From: Pimelobacter simplex
GTDB taxonomy: Bacteria; Actinomycetota; Actinomycetes; Propionibacteriales; Nocardioidaceae
Direction of reading: 5' to 3'
DNA: 64,000 nucleotides
Assembly (NCBI RefSeq): GCF_900114845.1
Contig: NZ_FOUK01000006.1
Location: 62,001 to 126,000, forward strand
Made by a program: the position numbers and the translations under genes. Positions 7,760 through 17,139 of this stretch are shown piece by piece (position 1 is the stretch's first letter; every line of letters begins with the position of its first letter). Under the pieces are notes generated by a model. It was not told the DNA's origin. It made no database searches and saw only the letters and a program-made list of their open reading frames with translations.

Positions 7760-9456
7760 CAGCGGTAGTCGTCGAGCGCGAACCGCTCCCGCACCAGCCG
7801 GGTCCGCCCGTGATCGGCGAGCACCGTGACGACGAGCGTCTCGGCCGCGCGCAGCACCGGGACGCCGCCGGGACAGCGCAGCTCGGGGCACAGCGAGCGG
7901 TACGGGCTGTCGGCGGTGATCCGGAGCTCGGAGACCGACGCGGTGCCGTCGGCGCCGGCGACCACGGAGTGCCGCGCCACCTTGGGGTTGCCCGGCAGCT
8001 CCCACTGCACCGCCAGGGTCTGGTCCGTCGCGAAGCCGCGCAGCTGGAGGTCGAACCAGTCGCACGGCGCGGGCACCCGCTGGCCGGTCTGCGCCTCGAC
8101 CAGGTCCGTGGCGTCGCAGGTCGCCGACGGCACCGGGACCAGCTCGACCGAGCGTGGCTTGGCCGTGCCGCAGACCTCCCGCTCCGGTCCGTCGGTACGG
8201 CGCTCGCCCGCCACCGCGACCAGCCGGAGCCGAGCACAGCCCTCCGCTCCCCCCACCGGCACGTCGATCGCGAACGCCGGCTCGACCTGGCGCCACTGCC
8301 CGGCGTCGTCCTGGCGCTGGACGACGGTCCGCACGTCCCCCTCGTCGGGCGGCAGGTCGACCGTGACCGCCACGGCCCGGTCCCGGGCCACGACGCTCGC
8401 CTCGACCGCGGCCGGGGCGGCCGGCGCGGTCGCGCCGGCGTCCGCGGCCGGCGGCGGGGCGTCGTCGCGGGTGACCCACCAGGCCCCGGCCGCGAGGGCC
8501 GCGGCGACGAGCACCCCGGCAGCGAGGAGCACCGGCACCCGCCGGCGCCCGCCCCGCGACGGCGGTGGCGGCGGTGGTGGCGGTGGCGGGGCGGGGGGCC
8601 GGATCACGGTGTCCGCGGGCCGCGGCGGCGTCCACGCGCGCAGCACGGCGGCCAGCTCGGCAGCGCTCGCGTAGCGGTCATCGGGCCGCTTGGCCAGGCA
8701 CCGGGCGACCACCTCGTCGAGCGCCTCCGCTCCCGGCACCGTTGCGGGCAGCGCCGGGACCGGCTCGTTGATGTGCGCGTGCGCGGCCTGGAAGCTCGTC
8801 CCCTCGTAGGGCGCCCGCCCGGCGAGCAGGTTGTAGAGCAGGCAGCCCATCGCGTAGATGTCCGTGGCCTCCGTCGCCGGCTCGCCCAGGTGCCGCTCGG
8901 GCGCCATGAACGGCGGGCTGCCGGGCACGGCGCCGGTCTGGGTGAGGCTGAGGTCCGCGGCGACCGCGATCCCGAAGTCGGCGAGCACCGGCCGCAGCTC
9001 CTCGCCGCGGCGCCACAGCAGCACGTTGGCCGGCTTCACGTCGCGGTGGATCACGCCGAGCGCGTGCGCGTCGGCCAGCCCCTCGGCGAGCGCCGCGACC
9101 AGCGGGACGGCGACCGCGGGCGGCATCGTGCCGTGCCGCTCCAGCCAGCCGGCCAGGTCGCCGTCGCCGAGGAAGTCGGTGACGAGGTAGAACCGGCCGT
9201 CGCTGCGGCCGTAGTCGAAGATCACCACGACGGACGGCGACCGGACCCGCGCCAGGATCGCGGCCTCGCGCTCGAACCGGCGCACGAACTCGGCGTCCAC
9301 CAGCTCCTGGCGGATCACCTTCACCGCCACGATCCGGTCGAGCACCCGGTCCCGCGCGCGGTGGACGACGCCCATGCCGCCGCTGCCGACGATCTCCAGC
9401 AGCTCGTAGCGGTCGTCGATCACCTCGCGCGGCGTCGGCGTCGGTCCCGGGGTCAC
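7759..9456 (-). CDS. membrane Ser/Thr protein kinase with extracellular domain
   Basis: Hanks-type receptor kinase, 565 residues. Cytosolic kinase domain about 16-275: glycine loop GSGGMGVV, catalytic lysine in VAVKVI (residue 46), HRDVKPAN (137-144), DFG (160-162), and SPPFMAPE at the activation loop. A proline run (about 285-300) precedes one transmembrane helix (about 308-330). The remaining ~235 residues are extracellular, with several cysteines and beta-rich sequence; no PASTA repeat is recognisable, so it is not a PknB orthologue. It starts 10 nt after the upstream secreted-protein gene, so the two are probably one operon and the secreted protein may be ligand or partner (inference). 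Confidence 0.95.
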   Translation of the reverse strand: MTPGPTPTPREVIDDRYELLEIVGSGGMGVVHRARDRVLDRIVAVKVIRQELVDAEFVRRFEREAAILARVRSPSVVVIFDYGRSDGRFYLVTDFLGDGDLAGWLERHGTMPPAVAVPLVAALAEGLADAHALGVIHRDVKPANVLLWRRGEELRPVLADFGIAVAADLSLTQTGAVPGSPPFMAPERHLGEPATEATDIYAMGCLLYNLLAGRAPYEGTSFQAAHAHINEPVPALPATVPGAEALDEVVARCLAKRPDDRYASAAELAAVLRAWTPPRPADTVIRPPAPPPPPPPPPPSRGGRRRVPVLLAAGVLVAAALAAGAWWVTRDDAPPPAADAGATAPAAPAAVEASVVARDRAVAVTVDLPPDEGDVRTVVQRQDDAGQWRQVEPAFAIDVPVGGAEGCARLRLVAVAGERRTDGPEREVCGTAKPRSVELVPVPSATCDATDLVEAQTGQRVPAPCDWFDLQLRGFATDQTLAVQWELPGNPKVARHSVVAGADGTASVSELRITADSPYRSLCPELRCPGGVPVLRAAETLVVTVLADHGRTRLVRERFALDDYR

Positions 9457-9466
9457 GGCCGCTCCC

Positions 9467-11692
9467 TCAGTACCGCACCTGGAACGCGCACGTGGCCGCG
9501 CGCCCGGGGTAGAAGGCGCCCAGCACGTCGAGCGGGTCGACCGTGGGCCCGGTCGGCGCGGTGGTCGTCTGCTCGGCCGGCCGCACGTCGCGGACCACGG
9601 CCGGGGCCGGCGGCCGCGGCGGCGGGGCCTTGACCCGCACCCGGACCGCCCGGCGCGACATCGCCGTGGTCAGCCCGTCCTTGCCCTGGACCTGGACGGC
9701 CAGGACGTAGCGACCGGCCCGCGGCGGCTTGTAGGCGACGGTGAACCGGCCCTTGCGGTCGGTGCGGACCCGGACGTTCGCGCGGCGCAGCAGGCCGCTG
9801 CGGCCCGCCACGCGCACGGCGTACAGGTCGACGACGCGCTTGCCGCCGGGCACGACGCGGCCGGCGAGCAGCAGCCGGCGGCCGGCCAGCGCCGCCTTGC
9901 TGCGCTGGGCGAAGGTGACCGTCGGCGTGGCGACGACCCGGAAGGCGCCGGACGACTCGTCGGTCCCGTCGGCGCCTCGGGCCTGCGCCGCCACCCAGCC
10001 GTTGCGGCTGAACCTGATCGGCACCTGGTTGATCCCGGCCTGCGCGGTGCGGTCGTGCACCAGCGTGCCGGTGGCCTGGGTGTTCTCCACCGTCGAGAAC
10101 CACACGCGCAACCGGCCCGCCCGCGCCATCCGGACCGGCTGGGTCGAGACGTTCGGGTACGACGGGTGCATGACCAGGCAGCCGCTCCGGCTGCCCACGA
10201 GCGGGTCGACGAGCCGCACGAAGTCGACACCCGAGGGCCGCAGCGTCCACCGGCCGCCCGGGTCGGCCGCGTTGACCCGGAACCGGACCTCGTCGCTCAC
10301 CACGAACCGCCCGGTCACGCAGGCGGTCACCTTGGCGGGGATCGCGCCACCCCTGCGGCAGAGCGGGATCCGCTCGGAGGCCAGACCCGGCCGGCGGCGG
10401 AAGAGCGCGAGCTGCGGCACGGCGGGCAGGGCATCGTCGTGGAAGGCGAAGGAGAGCGAGCCCGGGCTCACCGGCGCGGTGACGTCGACCGCCGGCTGGA
10501 GGTCGCCGCTCGCGGCGTCGGTCGTCGTTCCCTCGACGACGGCCACGCCGGCCGCGGTCCGATCGGGGCGGTAGACGGCGTACAGCGGGTCGTCCGCGCT
10601 CGTCGCCGGGTCGCAGGGGCGACTCGCGTCACCCGCGGCGCCCGCCGTCCCGCAGCTGCCGGTGCCGAGCCGGGCCCCGCCCACGACGGTCCCGGTCGCG
10701 CCGACCGCGGCGCCGCCCGCGACGCTGAGCCCGCCGGAGAGCACCTCGATCCGGCCGGTGCCGTCGTACCGGACGTTGAGCGAGCTGCGCCCGCTCCCGG
10801 CCGACTTGGTCACCGTTCCGGCATTGGTGAGGTGCGCGAGCTCACCGTCCGGTCGGGCATTGGCCATGCCCTCGAAGACGCTGCCGTCGCCCTTCAACTC
10901 GAGCGTCCCGCCTGCTTCGACGGAGATCGCGGTGTCCCGGTCGGCGGCGACGTAGCCGGTGCCGCCGTCGACCCGGATCCGGCCACCGGAGGCCGCCTCG
11001 AGCCGGTAGCCGTCGGAGAGGTTCACGCCCCGTCCATGCACCTCGAGCGAGCCGCCGTCGCGCACGCGCAGCACGCCGGTCGTGGCGATGCCGGCGCAGG
11101 CAGCCACCTGCTGGCCGACGGGAAAGTCGGCGCAGTAGTCGTTGTCGAGCGTGGCCGCCCCCGTCCCCGACTCTCCCCACACGACGGTCCCGTCGAGGTC
11201 GATCTCGCCTGGTCCGCCGAGTGTGCTCTCCCGCAGGATCAGCGTCGCCGTGTCGTGGATGGTGGAGGTCCGGCTGGCGGCGGGTCCGTAGACCATGATC
11301 CGCGCGCCGGTCGCGTCGAGCGTGGCGTTGGCGACCTCGAGCGCCTGGACGTGCACGTGGGCACTGCTGTCGAGCGTGATCGTGGCGTGGCTGCTCGGCT
11401 GCACACAGACGAAGCCGCGCGCGCTGTCGTCAGTGCCGGGTACGGCGCCGTAGTACGTCGGCACGTCGTGGCCCACGTTCGCGCCGGTGCGCTGCCAGTG
11501 GCTCGGGTCGGTCCACGAGCCGCTCCCGCCGATCCAGGTGAAGCGGACATCGTTCGTCCCCAGTGCTCCGGTGCAGCCGGTCACCGTGGCGGCGCGCGCC
11601 GGAGCGGCAGCCCCGAGCACAGCCAGCACCGGCACCACCAGGCCCAGTACCACCAGGACCAGCACACCGCCGGCCCGTCGTCGTCTCGACAT
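9467..11692 (-). CDS. large secreted beta-rich protein of unknown function
   Basis: Exported 741-residue protein. Signal peptide: Arg-rich start, long hydrophobic core, cleavage near PARA (about residue 34). The N-terminal half opens with IGGSGSWTDPSHW, a motif like those starting beta-helical passenger or adhesin domains, and continues with repeating G-x-L/V-x-V strands consistent with a right-handed beta-helix. The second half has Cys-containing immunoglobulin-like stretches, including LLLAGRVVPGGKRVVDLYAV and TDRKGRFTVAYK. A Pro-rich linker (PPPRPPAPA) precedes a short tail with one Cys. No catalytic motif seen. The ATG follows a GGGGGG ribosome binding site. Cotranscribed with the kinase. 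Confidence 0.85.
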   Translation of the reverse strand: MSRRRRAGGVLVLVVLGLVVPVLAVLGAAAPARAATVTGCTGALGTNDVRFTWIGGSGSWTDPSHWQRTGANVGHDVPTYYGAVPGTDDSARGFVCVQPSSHATITLDSSAHVHVQALEVANATLDATGARIMVYGPAASRTSTIHDTATLILRESTLGGPGEIDLDGTVVWGESGTGAATLDNDYCADFPVGQQVAACAGIATTGVLRVRDGGSLEVHGRGVNLSDGYRLEAASGGRIRVDGGTGYVAADRDTAISVEAGGTLELKGDGSVFEGMANARPDGELAHLTNAGTVTKSAGSGRSSLNVRYDGTGRIEVLSGGLSVAGGAAVGATGTVVGGARLGTGSCGTAGAAGDASRPCDPATSADDPLYAVYRPDRTAAGVAVVEGTTTDAASGDLQPAVDVTAPVSPGSLSFAFHDDALPAVPQLALFRRRPGLASERIPLCRRGGAIPAKVTACVTGRFVVSDEVRFRVNAADPGGRWTLRPSGVDFVRLVDPLVGSRSGCLVMHPSYPNVSTQPVRMARAGRLRVWFSTVENTQATGTLVHDRTAQAGINQVPIRFSRNGWVAAQARGADGTDESSGAFRVVATPTVTFAQRSKAALAGRRLLLAGRVVPGGKRVVDLYAVRVAGRSGLLRRANVRVRTDRKGRFTVAYKPPRAGRYVLAVQVQGKDGLTTAMSRRAVRVRVKAPPPRPPAPAVVRDVRPAEQTTTAPTGPTVDPLDVLGAFYPGRAATCAFQVRY

Positions 11693-11759
11693 GACACCCC
11701 CCGGTCGTCGCCCGAGACCCGGGTTCAGCCTAGGCCGAGCGGCGACCGGCGTCCTGGGT

Positions 11760-12547
11760 TCAGCCGATGTCGCGACGCAGGGTGGTGAGCCGGCCGATCA
11801 CGCCGAGCACGACGACGTACGCCAGGAGCACGAGGACCGCCGCCCAGCGCGGGAGCAGGTCGACGTCACCGGTGGCGCCGAGGAAGGAGGCGCCGATGAG
11901 CGAGTCCGCCGCTCCCCCGGGCAGGTACGCCGCCACGCCGGCCAGCGCGTCGACCTGGCTCAGCACCACGCGGGCCAGCGGCTCGACGAACTGCGTGAAC
12001 GCCAGGATGACGACGATCGCGGCCACCTGGTTCGAGAGCACCGAGCCGACGGCGACGCCGATCACCGCCCAGAGCGCGATCGCGACGACGCTGAACAGCA
12101 GGCCGACCAGCACGTCGCTGCGACCGAGCATCGCGCCGTCGCCCTTGATCTGCAGCAGCGGGGCGCCGCCGGCCACCGTGGCGAGGACGCCGACCAGGCC
12201 GGCCACCAGACCGACCGGCACCACCGAGAGGACCTTGGCGACCAGGAAGCGGGTCCGGTCCGGCTCGACGAGCAGGCTCTGGGTGATCGTCTTGTGCCGG
12301 AACTCCGTGGTCATCGCCAGGCTGCCGATGATGAGCGGGAAGACGTAGCCGACGCCGTTGACGACCGAGTAGACCGACCGTGCCGCGGCCTCGCCGGCCA
12401 GCGGCGGCTCCTGGCCGTCGGGCACGAACACGAACGTCGTCGACACCACAGCGGCGATGAAGACCAGGTAGCCGACCATCACGATCAGCAGCAGCCACCA
12501 CAGCCGCGTGGTGAGCAGCTTGCGGTACTCCGCGACCAGTGCGGCCC

Positions 12548-12551
<4 letters not shown>
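11760..12551 (-). CDS. ABC-2-type transporter permease
   Basis: 263-residue membrane subunit with about six hydrophobic segments. It opens with the hallmark N-terminus of ABC-2 permeases (AEYRKLLTTRLWWLLL), then a large extracytoplasmic loop, then TEFRHKTITQSLL after the second segment pair. Its ATG overlaps the stop of the ATPase gene (ATGA), giving a two-gene exporter of unknown substrate. The longer open frame upstream lies inside the ATPase and is rejected. Confidence 0.92.
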
Positions 12552-13447
<896 letters not shown>

Positions 13448-13476
13448 GGCCCCACCCTGTCAGGTCGGCTCCGGGC

Positions 13477-14841
13477 TCAGATCGCGAGGCGCTCCCGGAC
13501 GACGTCGGCGAGGCCGTGCGCCACGTCGTGGGCCTGCTCGGCGGTCGGCGCCTCGACCATCACGCGCACCAGCGGCTCGGTGCCGGAGGGCCGCAGCAGG
13601 ATCCGCCCGGTGTCGCCGAGCTCCTCCTCGGCCGCCGCGACGGCCGCGAGCAGGGCCGCGTCGTCGGTGCGGGCACGGTCGACGCCGGCGACGTTGACGA
13701 GCACCTGGGGCAGGCGCGTCATCACGCCGGCGAGGTCGGCGATCGACCTGCCCGTCGCGACCATCCGGTGCAGCACCTGCAGCGCGGTGAGCAGGCCGTC
13801 GCCGGTGGTGGCGTACTCGCTCATGATCACGTGCCCGGACTGCTCGCCGCCGAGCACGTAGCCGCCGGCCTTCATGTCCTCGAGCACGTAGCGGTCGCCC
13901 ACGGCGGTCTGCCGCACGGTCACGCCGGCCGCGGTGAGCGCCTGGACGAAGCCGAGGTTCGACATCACGGTCGCGACGACGGTGTCGTCGGTGAGCCGGC
14001 CCTGCTCGCGCAGCGAGAGCGCCAGGACGGCGAGGATCTGGTCGCCGTCGACGACCTGGCCGGCCGCGTCGACGGCGAGGCAGCGGTCGGCGTCGCCGTC
14101 GAGCGCGAAGCCGACGTCGGCCCCGTGCTCGCGCACCGCCGCCTGCAGCACCTCGAGGTGGGTCGATCCGCAGCCGTCGTTGATGTTGAGGCCGTCGGGC
14201 TCCGCACAGATCGCGACCACCTCGACGCCCGCGTCGCGCAGCGCCTTCGGCCCGACCACGGACGCCGCCCCGTGGGCGCAGTCGAGGACGACCTTGAGCG
14301 GGCGCCCCCCGGTGCCCGCCGCGGGCGCGAGGTCGCCCACGGTCGCGACCAGGTGGGCGGCGTACTCGTCGACGGCGGTGGGGTGCGGGGTGACCCGGCC
14401 GACGTCCGCGCCGGTGGGGCGGTCCCACGGCTCCTCGAGGCGCGCCTCGATGGCGTCCTCGATCGCGTCGTCGAGCTTGACGCCGCCGCGGGCCAGGAAC
14501 TTGATCCCGTTGTCGGGCATCGCGTTGTGCGACGCCGACAGCATCACGCCGAGGTCGGCGCCGAGCGCCGCGGTCAGGTGCGCCACGCCGGGCGTCGGCA
14601 GCTCGCCGAGGAGCAGCACGTCGACGCCGGCCGAGGCCAGCCCGGCCACGACGGCGGCCTCGAGGAACTGCCCGGAGATCCGGGTGTCCCGCCCGACCAC
14701 GGCCAGCGGCCGGTGCCCGGCGAAGGTGCCTCGCTCGGCCAGGACGTGGGCCGCGGAGACGGACAGGTCCAGCGCCAGCTCGGCGGTGAGCTTGTCGTTG
14801 GCCAGGCCACGGACCCCGTCGGTTCCAAAGATGCGCGCCAC
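13477..14841 (-). CDS. glmM: phosphoglucosamine mutase
   Basis: Converts glucosamine-6-phosphate to glucosamine-1-phosphate, the step after GlmS. At 454 residues it is full length. Active-site serine loop LSASHNAMPDNG near residue 105, metal-binding DGDADR, and C-terminal phosphate-binding RPSGTEPLVRVM. GTDGVRG lies at the N-terminus. A clear ribosome binding site (AAGGGGGAG) sits about 7 nt before the ATG. It follows the rplM-rpsI operon but is separated from it by a terminator, so partial read-through or its own promoter is expected. Confidence 0.97.
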   Translation of the reverse strand: MARIFGTDGVRGLANDKLTAELALDLSVSAAHVLAERGTFAGHRPLAVVGRDTRISGQFLEAAVVAGLASAGVDVLLLGELPTPGVAHLTAALGADLGVMLSASHNAMPDNGIKFLARGGVKLDDAIEDAIEARLEEPWDRPTGADVGRVTPHPTAVDEYAAHLVATVGDLAPAAGTGGRPLKVVLDCAHGAASVVGPKALRDAGVEVVAICAEPDGLNINDGCGSTHLEVLQAAVREHGADVGFALDGDADRCLAVDAAGQVVDGDQILAVLALSLREQGRLTDDTVVATVMSNLGFVQALTAAGVTVRQTAVGDRYVLEDMKAGGYVLGGEQSGHVIMSEYATTGDGLLTALQVLHRMVATGRSIADLAGVMTRLPQVLVNVAGVDRARTDDAALLAAVAAAEEELGDTGRILLRPSGTEPLVRVMVEAPTAEQAHDVAHGLADVVRERLAI

Positions 14842-14881
14842 GCGCTCCCCCTTCAGTGCGGTGTGCTGGGAGTAAAACGGC

Positions 14882-14923
14882 CGACAGGGCCACGGACCGC
14901 GGCAGCGGTGCGTGGCCCTGTCG
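14882..14923 (-). terminator. terminator after rpsI
   Basis: Perfect 13-bp stem (arms 14882-14894 and 14911-14923) with a 16-nt loop. On the minus strand it is followed within a few bases by TTTT. It sits just after the rpsI stop, so it is a Rho-independent terminator of the rplM-rpsI message. Confidence 0.85.
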
Positions 14924-14947
14924 TGTGCTGTCTGCCTGGGCGGCGGA

Positions 14948-15448
14948 TCAGCGCTTCGAGTACTGCGGGGCCTTGCGGGCCTTCTTGAGACCGGCCTTCT
15001 TGCGCTCGGTCGCCCGGGCGTCGCGGGTCAGCAGACCGGCCTTCTTGAGGGTCGGGCGGTTGGCGTCGAGGTCGATCGCGTTGAGCGAGCGAGCCACGCC
15101 GAGGCGCAGGGCGCCGGCCTGACCGGTGATGCCGCCGCCGTGGATGCGGGCGATGACGTCGAAGCGGCCCTCCAGGCCGAGCGCCGCGAAGGGCTCGTTG
15201 ACGACCTGCTGGTGCAGCTTGTTGGGGAAGTAGTCCTCGATGGTCCGGCCGTTGATGGTCCAGGTGCCGGTGCCGGGGACGATGCGCACGCGGGCCACGG
15301 CCTCCTTGCGGCGGCCGGTGGCCGCGCCGGGCGCGATCGTGGCGGGGCGGGCGTCGACGGCGGCCGACGGAGAGGTCTCGCTGGTGTAGGCGACACCCTG
15401 CTCGTCGGTCTCGAAGGTCTCCTCGACCTCGGTGGTGTTCTCAGTCAC
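14948..15448 (-). CDS. rpsI: 30S ribosomal protein S9
   Basis: Small-subunit protein whose C-terminal tail reaches the P site. The last ~125 residues are the canonical S9 fold (GRRKEAVARVRI, GGGITGQAGALRLGVARSL, and the basic tail ending PQYSKR). The first ~43 residues form an acidic Thr/Glu-rich extension, seen in many actinobacterial S9 proteins, giving 166 residues. Cotranscribed 38 nt after rplM. Confidence 0.98.
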   Translation of the reverse strand: MTENTTEVEETFETDEQGVAYTSETSPSAAVDARPATIAPGAATGRRKEAVARVRIVPGTGTWTINGRTIEDYFPNKLHQQVVNEPFAALGLEGRFDVIARIHGGGITGQAGALRLGVARSLNAIDLDANRPTLKKAGLLTRDARATERKKAGLKKARKAPQYSKR

Positions 15449-15486
15449 TTGATAAGTCCTCAGTCCTGGTCAGCTCTGTCGAGAAG

Positions 15487-15930
15487 TCACTGGGAGATCT
15501 GGGTGATCTCGTAGGGAACGGCCTTCTGGGCCTGGTGGGGGTGAGCCGGGCCGCTGTAGACCTTCAGCTTCTTGATCATCTGCCGGCCGAGGCGGTTCTT
15601 CGGCAGCATGCCCCACACGGCCTTCTCGACGGCCTTGCGGGCGTCCTTGTCGAGGATCTCGCCGATCGGGGTCGCGGTCAGACCACCCGGGAAGCCGGAG
15701 TGGCGGTAGACCATCTTGTCGGCGCGCTTGTTGCCGGACAGGGCGACCTTGTCGGCGTTCACGATGATGACGAAGTCACCCGTGTCGGCGTTGGGCGCGA
15801 AGATCGGCTTGTGCTTGCCGCGCAGCAGGTTCGCGGCGGTGACAGCCAGGCGACCGAGGACGACGTCCGTCGCGTCGATCACGAGCCAGGCGCGCTCGAC
15901 GTCGTCGGGCTTCGGAGCGTAGGTGCGCAT
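15487..15930 (-). CDS. rplM: 50S ribosomal protein L13
   Basis: Early-assembling large-subunit protein, 147 residues, full length. Features include DVVLGRLAVTAANLLRGK, YRHSGFPGGL, VWGMLPKNRLGRQ and the KVYSGPAHPHQAQ end. A strong ribosome binding site (AAGGAGGG) lies 6 nt before the ATG. It leads the rplM-rpsI operon behind a ~190-nt leader that contains alternative hairpins (separate entry). Confidence 0.98.
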   Translation of the reverse strand: MRTYAPKPDDVERAWLVIDATDVVLGRLAVTAANLLRGKHKPIFAPNADTGDFVIIVNADKVALSGNKRADKMVYRHSGFPGGLTATPIGEILDKDARKAVEKAVWGMLPKNRLGRQMIKKLKVYSGPAHPHQAQKAVPYEITQISQ

Positions 15931-16119
15931 GATGCGTACCCTCCTTGCTAGTTCGTTTCCACGGGCGACGGTCGTCGCCCGGGTGGTGCCCTCGCAGCGG
16001 GCTGCTCGGGCGACGTCTCCTGACGAACTCAGCCCGGCCCACGCACGCTCGTCGTCACGACGATCCGAGGGCGATCCGGGTCTGCCTCACGAACGGGCGC
16101 GAAGCGGCAGAAGACGCGA
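15931..16119 (-). ncRNA. candidate regulatory leader of rplM-rpsI
   Basis: The 5' untranslated region expected from the promoter at 16126-16155. In transcript order it carries GTCGCCCG (16014-16007), CGGGCGAC (15981-15974) and a second GTCGCCCG (15969-15962). The middle element can pair with either flank: upstream across a 25-nt loop, or downstream across a GACC tetraloop. The two 8-bp stems exclude each other. The downstream stem ends about 20 nt before the rplM ribosome binding site, as expected for ribosomal-protein feedback control. The switch is inference; the pairing options are seen directly. Confidence 0.5.
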
Positions 16120-16125
16120 CCGCCA

Positions 16126-16155
16126 AGGCTACGGGAGCCTGAGAACGCAGGTCAA
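16126..16155 (-). promoter_or_regulatory. rplM promoter
   Basis: On the minus strand, TTGACC (16155-16150) and TAGCCT (16131-16126) are separated by 18 bp, a good match to a housekeeping sigma promoter. It is the only strong candidate upstream of rplM. It predicts a start near 16119 and a long leader. Confidence 0.7.
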
Positions 16156-16191
16156 AACGGTGCGCCGCCCGGCCCACGCCGCCGACGACCC

Positions 16192-16207
16192 TGTGACCTG
16201 TGCCACA
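16192..16207. promoter_or_regulatory. CRP/GlxR-like operator
   Basis: TGTGA-CCTGTG-CCACA matches the CRP-family consensus TGTGA-N6-TCACA at 9 of 10 positions. It lies 10 bp before the transporter ATG, where a bound protein would overlap the core promoter and repress. The same near-consensus occurs once more, between fadD and the NRPS gene. Confidence 0.4.
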
Positions 16208-16217
16208 CTCGGGCCGC

Positions 16218-17117
16218 ATGGACTCCGGACTGGTCGCGGTCGGCCTGCCCGCCGCACTGGCGATCATCATGTTCGGTCTCGGCCTGGCCCTGACCGTCGA
16301 CGACTTCCGCCGGGTCGGCAGCGCGCCGCGACCGGTCGTCGTCGCGCTGCTCGCCCAGCTGGTGCTGCTGCCCCTGCTCTGCTTCGGGCTGGTCCTCGCG
16401 CTCGAGCTCGAGGCGATCCTCGCGGTCGGCATGATGCTGCTCGCCGCCTCGCCCGGCGGCACCACGGCGAACCTCTTCAGCCACCTCTTCCGCGGCGACG
16501 TCGCTCTCAACATCACGCTGACCGCGGTCAACTCGGTGATCGCCGTGGTCAGCCTCCCGCTGGTGGTCAACTTCGCCGTCGGGTGGTTCGACCCCGCCGG
16601 CGCCGACGACATCGGCCTGCAGCCGGCCAAGACCGCCCAGGTGTTCGCGATCGTGCTGGTGCCCGTGGCGATCGGGATGCTCGTGCGCCGCTCCTCCCCC
16701 ACGTTCGCCGAGCGGGCCGACCGGCCGGTGCGGATCGCCTCGGCCGTCGTCCTGGCGCTCGTCATCGTCGGCGCGCTCGTGGGCGAGCGCGAGAACCTGG
16801 GCGACTACCTGGCCGACATCGGCATCGCGACCACGCTGTTCTGCGCGGCGAGCCTGGCGATCGGCTACACGCTGCCCCGGCTGCTCGGCGTACCGGAGCG
16901 CCAGGCGCTGTCGTCGGCCTTCGAGGTCGGCATCCACAACAGCACGCTGGCGATCGCGGTCGCGCTGAGCGTCCTCGACAACGACACCCTGGCGGTCCCC
17001 GCCGCCGTGTACGGCGTCCTCATGTTCCCGCTCGCGCTGCTCGCCGGATGGCTGCTCAGCCGCGGCCGGCCGAGGGGCCCGGGTCACGCTTCGGGACACC
17101 GGCTACCGGCTCTGTGA
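16218..17117 (+). CDS. BASS-family (bile acid:Na+ symporter) transporter
   Basis: Integral membrane protein of 299 residues with 9-10 hydrophobic helices. The BASS motif region SPGGTTANLFSHLFRGDVAL is followed by LNITLTAVNS, and the FEVGIHNSTLAI segment carries the sodium-site-type Glu and Asn. Bacterial members carry organic anions such as pantoate, pyruvate or bile acids, so the substrate cannot be told from sequence. The ATG is preferred over a GTG 18 nt upstream because that GTG lies inside the operator-like palindrome. It stands between the divergent rplM operon and gltA. Confidence 0.88.
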   Translation: MDSGLVAVGLPAALAIIMFGLGLALTVDDFRRVGSAPRPVVVALLAQLVLLPLLCFGLVLALELEAILAVGMMLLAASPGGTTANLFSHLFRGDVALNITLTAVNSVIAVVSLPLVVNFAVGWFDPAGADDIGLQPAKTAQVFAIVLVPVAIGMLVRRSSPTFAERADRPVRIASAVVLALVIVGALVGERENLGDYLADIGIATTLFCAASLAIGYTLPRLLGVPERQALSSAFEVGIHNSTLAIAVALSVLDNDTLAVPAAVYGVLMFPLALLAGWLLSRGRPRGPGHASGHRLPAL

Positions 17118-17127
17118 CCTGGCCGAC

Positions 17128-17133
17128 TAAGTT
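17128..17133 (+). promoter_or_regulatory. -10 box of gltA (likely leaderless)
   Basis: TAAGTT ends 6 nt before the GTG start of citrate synthase, and no ribosome binding site is present. This spacing places the transcription start at the start codon. Confidence 0.6.
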
Positions 17134-17139
17134 GGCAGG

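Noticed and set aside
8561..8591. GGCGGT repeats as a possible tandem repeat element
   Set aside because: They encode the proline run between the kinase domain and the transmembrane helix.
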